62,781 bases of DNA from Micavibrio sp. Its GTDB lineage: Bacteria > Pseudomonadota > Alphaproteobacteria > Micavibrionales > Micavibrionaceae. The stretch lies in contig JALSJP010000015.1 in the NCBI GenBank assembly GCA_026989265.1, forward strand, positions 1-62,781. Direction: 5' to 3'. The stretch's first letter is position 1. The number at the start of each line of letters is the position of its first letter. The translations under genes and the position numbers were made by a program. This document shows positions 61,120 through 62,781 of this stretch, in pieces. The notes beneath the pieces are model-generated. The model was not told the origin of the DNA, searched no databases, and saw nothing but the letters and a program-made list of their open reading frames with translations.

Positions 61120-62781
61120 CTACTCCCACAATATTCGGCGTAAAATCCCTGGTGTTAGGATAGAAAGCGGATTTACGAATATCTCGGGATCATCACTGCT
61201 GCCCTTAATCGAGTAAGTAGCAGCAAACACACCGCCAGAGCCACCAGTTAGAATATCACCAATAATAGGGATAGAGCCAATGGCTTTGTTTAATCCAGAC
61301 ATAGGCACAATTGTTCCTGAAACATCAACTTTGCGCTTTTGATTATCGAATGTACCATCAAAAAGCAGCCCTATGGAATTCCCCGAAGTCCTCCCATTTT
61401 TAAGCACAAGCAAGCTCCCACCACGGCGATAAAGCCAGTTAAAATCAGCCTCTAGCTTTTCAAAATTAAGCCCATCGCCAGCCATAATCTCGCCAATACC
61501 GCTCAAGGATAATATACCTAATATCTTTGTCAAAGCAGGCTCATTAACCACCTTAAAGTTAGATATTTCTGCCTTGCCAATCAAATTACGATCAAAAACT
61601 CCGCGCATAGGCTTGCCATAAATGACCATAGTGCCGCCGCGAATATCGCTATAGACCTTAAATGCCTTCAAGAATGCACCCGCATCATCCGCCACTAGGC
61701 TAAATGTTCGCTTACCCGCCGCATCAGGTTTAAAGCGAATCCGCAAGTCTCCCGCTCCAATTTTTGCGTCCATTTCCATTTGGTTAAAACGCCCCGCGCC
61801 ATCAATATCCAAAAACAGCTTCGCATTATTAATAACCTCATTAGGCGCAGTCCTCATTTTTGCAGCAGAAACAGAGATAACCATAGGCGGCTGAGCATAT
61901 TCTTTTTGCTTTTCCTCTTTGTCCATAAAGGGCTGTGCATCTAAAAAATCAGCCTCCATAATAATCTTGGCATTACGAAACGTATCGTAAGCGAATTCAA
62001 GAGCACCCCTGTTTTCTCCTAAAATGAAATGACTAACCTTACCGCTAGCAAGCAAAGATTCCTTAAATAGGATTTCAGATTTGTATAATTTAAAATTCGC
62101 ACCTTTAGCCGTTAGGTTTGTAATTTTATGGATCTCACCATTTTTCAAATGAGCAGTTAGCCTTGCCGAAGCGGCAACCCCAGCGGGTTTTTCAAAATTA
62201 AATGGATCAACAAAGAAACGCGCAGGCGTAGCATTAACAGTAACATCAGCCTTAGCCGTGCCATTATTATACGAAACATAACTAACATCAACGGGAAGCG
62301 AGCCTTCAATAAAATCACCAAGATCAATCCCCATAGCCTTGCGCAAGTTAGGATCAGCGGTAATTGACGCACTCACTTTTTCCTTGTAAGACTTGCCCGA
62401 TGAGCTTAAAAACTCCTCCCAAGCAAATTTCATAGGGCGGTTTTCAAGCATAGCATCGCCGCTCATACTAACCAGCCCACCCTTAACCGAAAAAGCCAAA
62501 CTCTCGCCGCTTAAATCCATTTTGCCAACAACATCATGCAGTAAAATATTTTTAAGAGTTCCATCAACGCCAATCTTAAAATCCTTAATTTCAACATTTT
62601 TACGCGCAGGGAATTTCAAATAAACATCAAGCGCTGCGCTCCCCTTAACCTTATTAATATCCACATCAATATCATCATCAATATTAATCGGATCATCAGA
62701 AAGATAATGCATAATATCATGCAATGAGCCGTCAAGGCTTACTTTTATATCAGCGTCGCCCTTGCCTTTCGCCGTTATTTT
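61120..62781 (-). CDS. AsmA/YhdP-like protein, C-terminal part (partial)
   Basis: The minus-strand frame stays open to the right edge of the window, so about 553 C-terminal residues are visible and the N-terminus is missing. The chain is made of repeated beta strands (phrases such as KLFLDIDGAGRFNQMEMDAKIGAGDLRIRF). It ends with the AsmA/DUF3971-type block: NFNWLYRRGGSLLVLKNGRTSGNSIGLLFDGTFD, VSGTIVPMSGLNKAIGSIPIIGDILTGG, and YSIKGSSDDPEIFVNPLSILTPGILRRI. This family (YhdP, TamB relatives) bridges the envelope and is implicated in phospholipid transport to the outer membrane. The TTG at 62724 is not a true start. Confidence 0.9.
   Translation of the reverse strand, partial: KITAKGKGDADIKVSLDGSLHDIMHYLSDDPINIDDDIDVDINKVKGSAALDVYLKFPARKNVEIKDFKIGVDGTLKNILLHDVVGKMDLSGESLAFSVKGGLVSMSGDAMLENRPMKFAWEEFLSSSGKSYKEKVSASITADPNLRKAMGIDLGDFIEGSLPVDVSYVSYNNGTAKADVTVNATPARFFVDPFNFEKPAGVAASARLTAHLKNGEIHKITNLTAKGANFKLYKSEILFKESLLASGKVSHFILGENRGALEFAYDTFRNAKIIMEADFLDAQPFMDKEEKQKEYAQPPMVISVSAAKMRTAPNEVINNAKLFLDIDGAGRFNQMEMDAKIGAGDLRIRFKPDAAGKRTFSLVADDAGAFLKAFKVYSDIRGGTMVIYGKPMRGVFDRNLIGKAEISNFKVVNEPALTKILGILSLSGIGEIMAGDGLNFEKLEADFNWLYRRGGSLLVLKNGRTSGNSIGLLFDGTFDNQKRKVDVSGTIVPMSGLNKAIGSIPIIGDILTGGSGGVFAATYSIKGSSDDPEIFVNPLSILTPGILRRILWE

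Noticed and set aside
1-62781. CRISPR arrays and cas genes
   Set aside because: No regularly spaced repeats with unique spacers were seen. The dispersed repeats are far apart and irregular.

Overview
The window is about 62.8 kb of visibly AT-rich bacterial chromosome. Gene content and order point to an alphaproteobacterium: pal-cpoB beside tilS-ftsH, fabD divergent from rpsF-rpsR-rplI, anmK divergent from tyrS, and a cbb3 oxidase (cco) cluster with its fix-type assembly genes. The cbb3 oxidase, the Tol-Pal lipoprotein and a chemoreceptor indicate a respiring, probably motile Gram-negative cell. I cannot name the genus from sequence alone.

Layout. 1-10 kb: ftsH, tilS, tRNA-Gln, cpoB, pal, then a block (BON lipoprotein, yraN, rsmI, LpoA-like lipoprotein) that keeps the membership of the enterobacterial yraLMNOP cluster. 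10-16 kb: a small Cys/His protein with a Met-rich outer-membrane barrel (probably copper related), a TetR regulator, an MscS channel, a two-repeat small protein and a KefC-type antiporter. 16-24 kb: divergent ahpC/oxyR, an AMIN-like lipoprotein with a WecA-type transferase, an orphan Flp pilin, MnmC split into two genes, and an M3 peptidase. 24-34.5 kb: one minus-strand run holding a SafE-like protein, ccoNOQP, ccoGHIS, a TlpA-type thioredoxin and an amidinotransferase-fold enzyme. 34.6-36.7 kb: a NIT-domain chemoreceptor.

36.7-44.35 kb holds the most interesting system: six minus-strand genes in the order anti-sigma, periplasmic metal sensor, ECF sigma, outer-membrane factor, adaptor, RND pump. 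This is the cnrYXHCBA architecture. The pump and adaptor look copper/silver-like (Cus), while the sensor keeps the residues described for the CnrX nickel/cobalt site. Two near-identical ECF promoter motifs (TTTGAGGG-N14-TTCGTA) lie in front of the regulatory genes and in front of the efflux genes, which suggests an autoregulated regulon.

44.4-46.0 kb is a decayed mobile island ending at the 3' end of tRNA-Trp. It holds truncated pieces of a serine recombinase, a Fic protein and an IS3-type transposase, plus one intact, possibly HEPN-like gene. 46-53.4 kb is housekeeping: tRNA-Trp, tRNA-Gly, tuf, ppa, a cold-shock protein, fabD and rpsF-rpsR-rplI. 53.5-62.8 kb carries a GDP-L-fucose pair (gmd, fcl), Sua5, anmK, tyrS, an HNH endonuclease, a YaiI-family protein and the C-terminal part of a large AsmA/YhdP-like protein that runs off the window. 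Several intergenic gaps hold related palindromic repeats.
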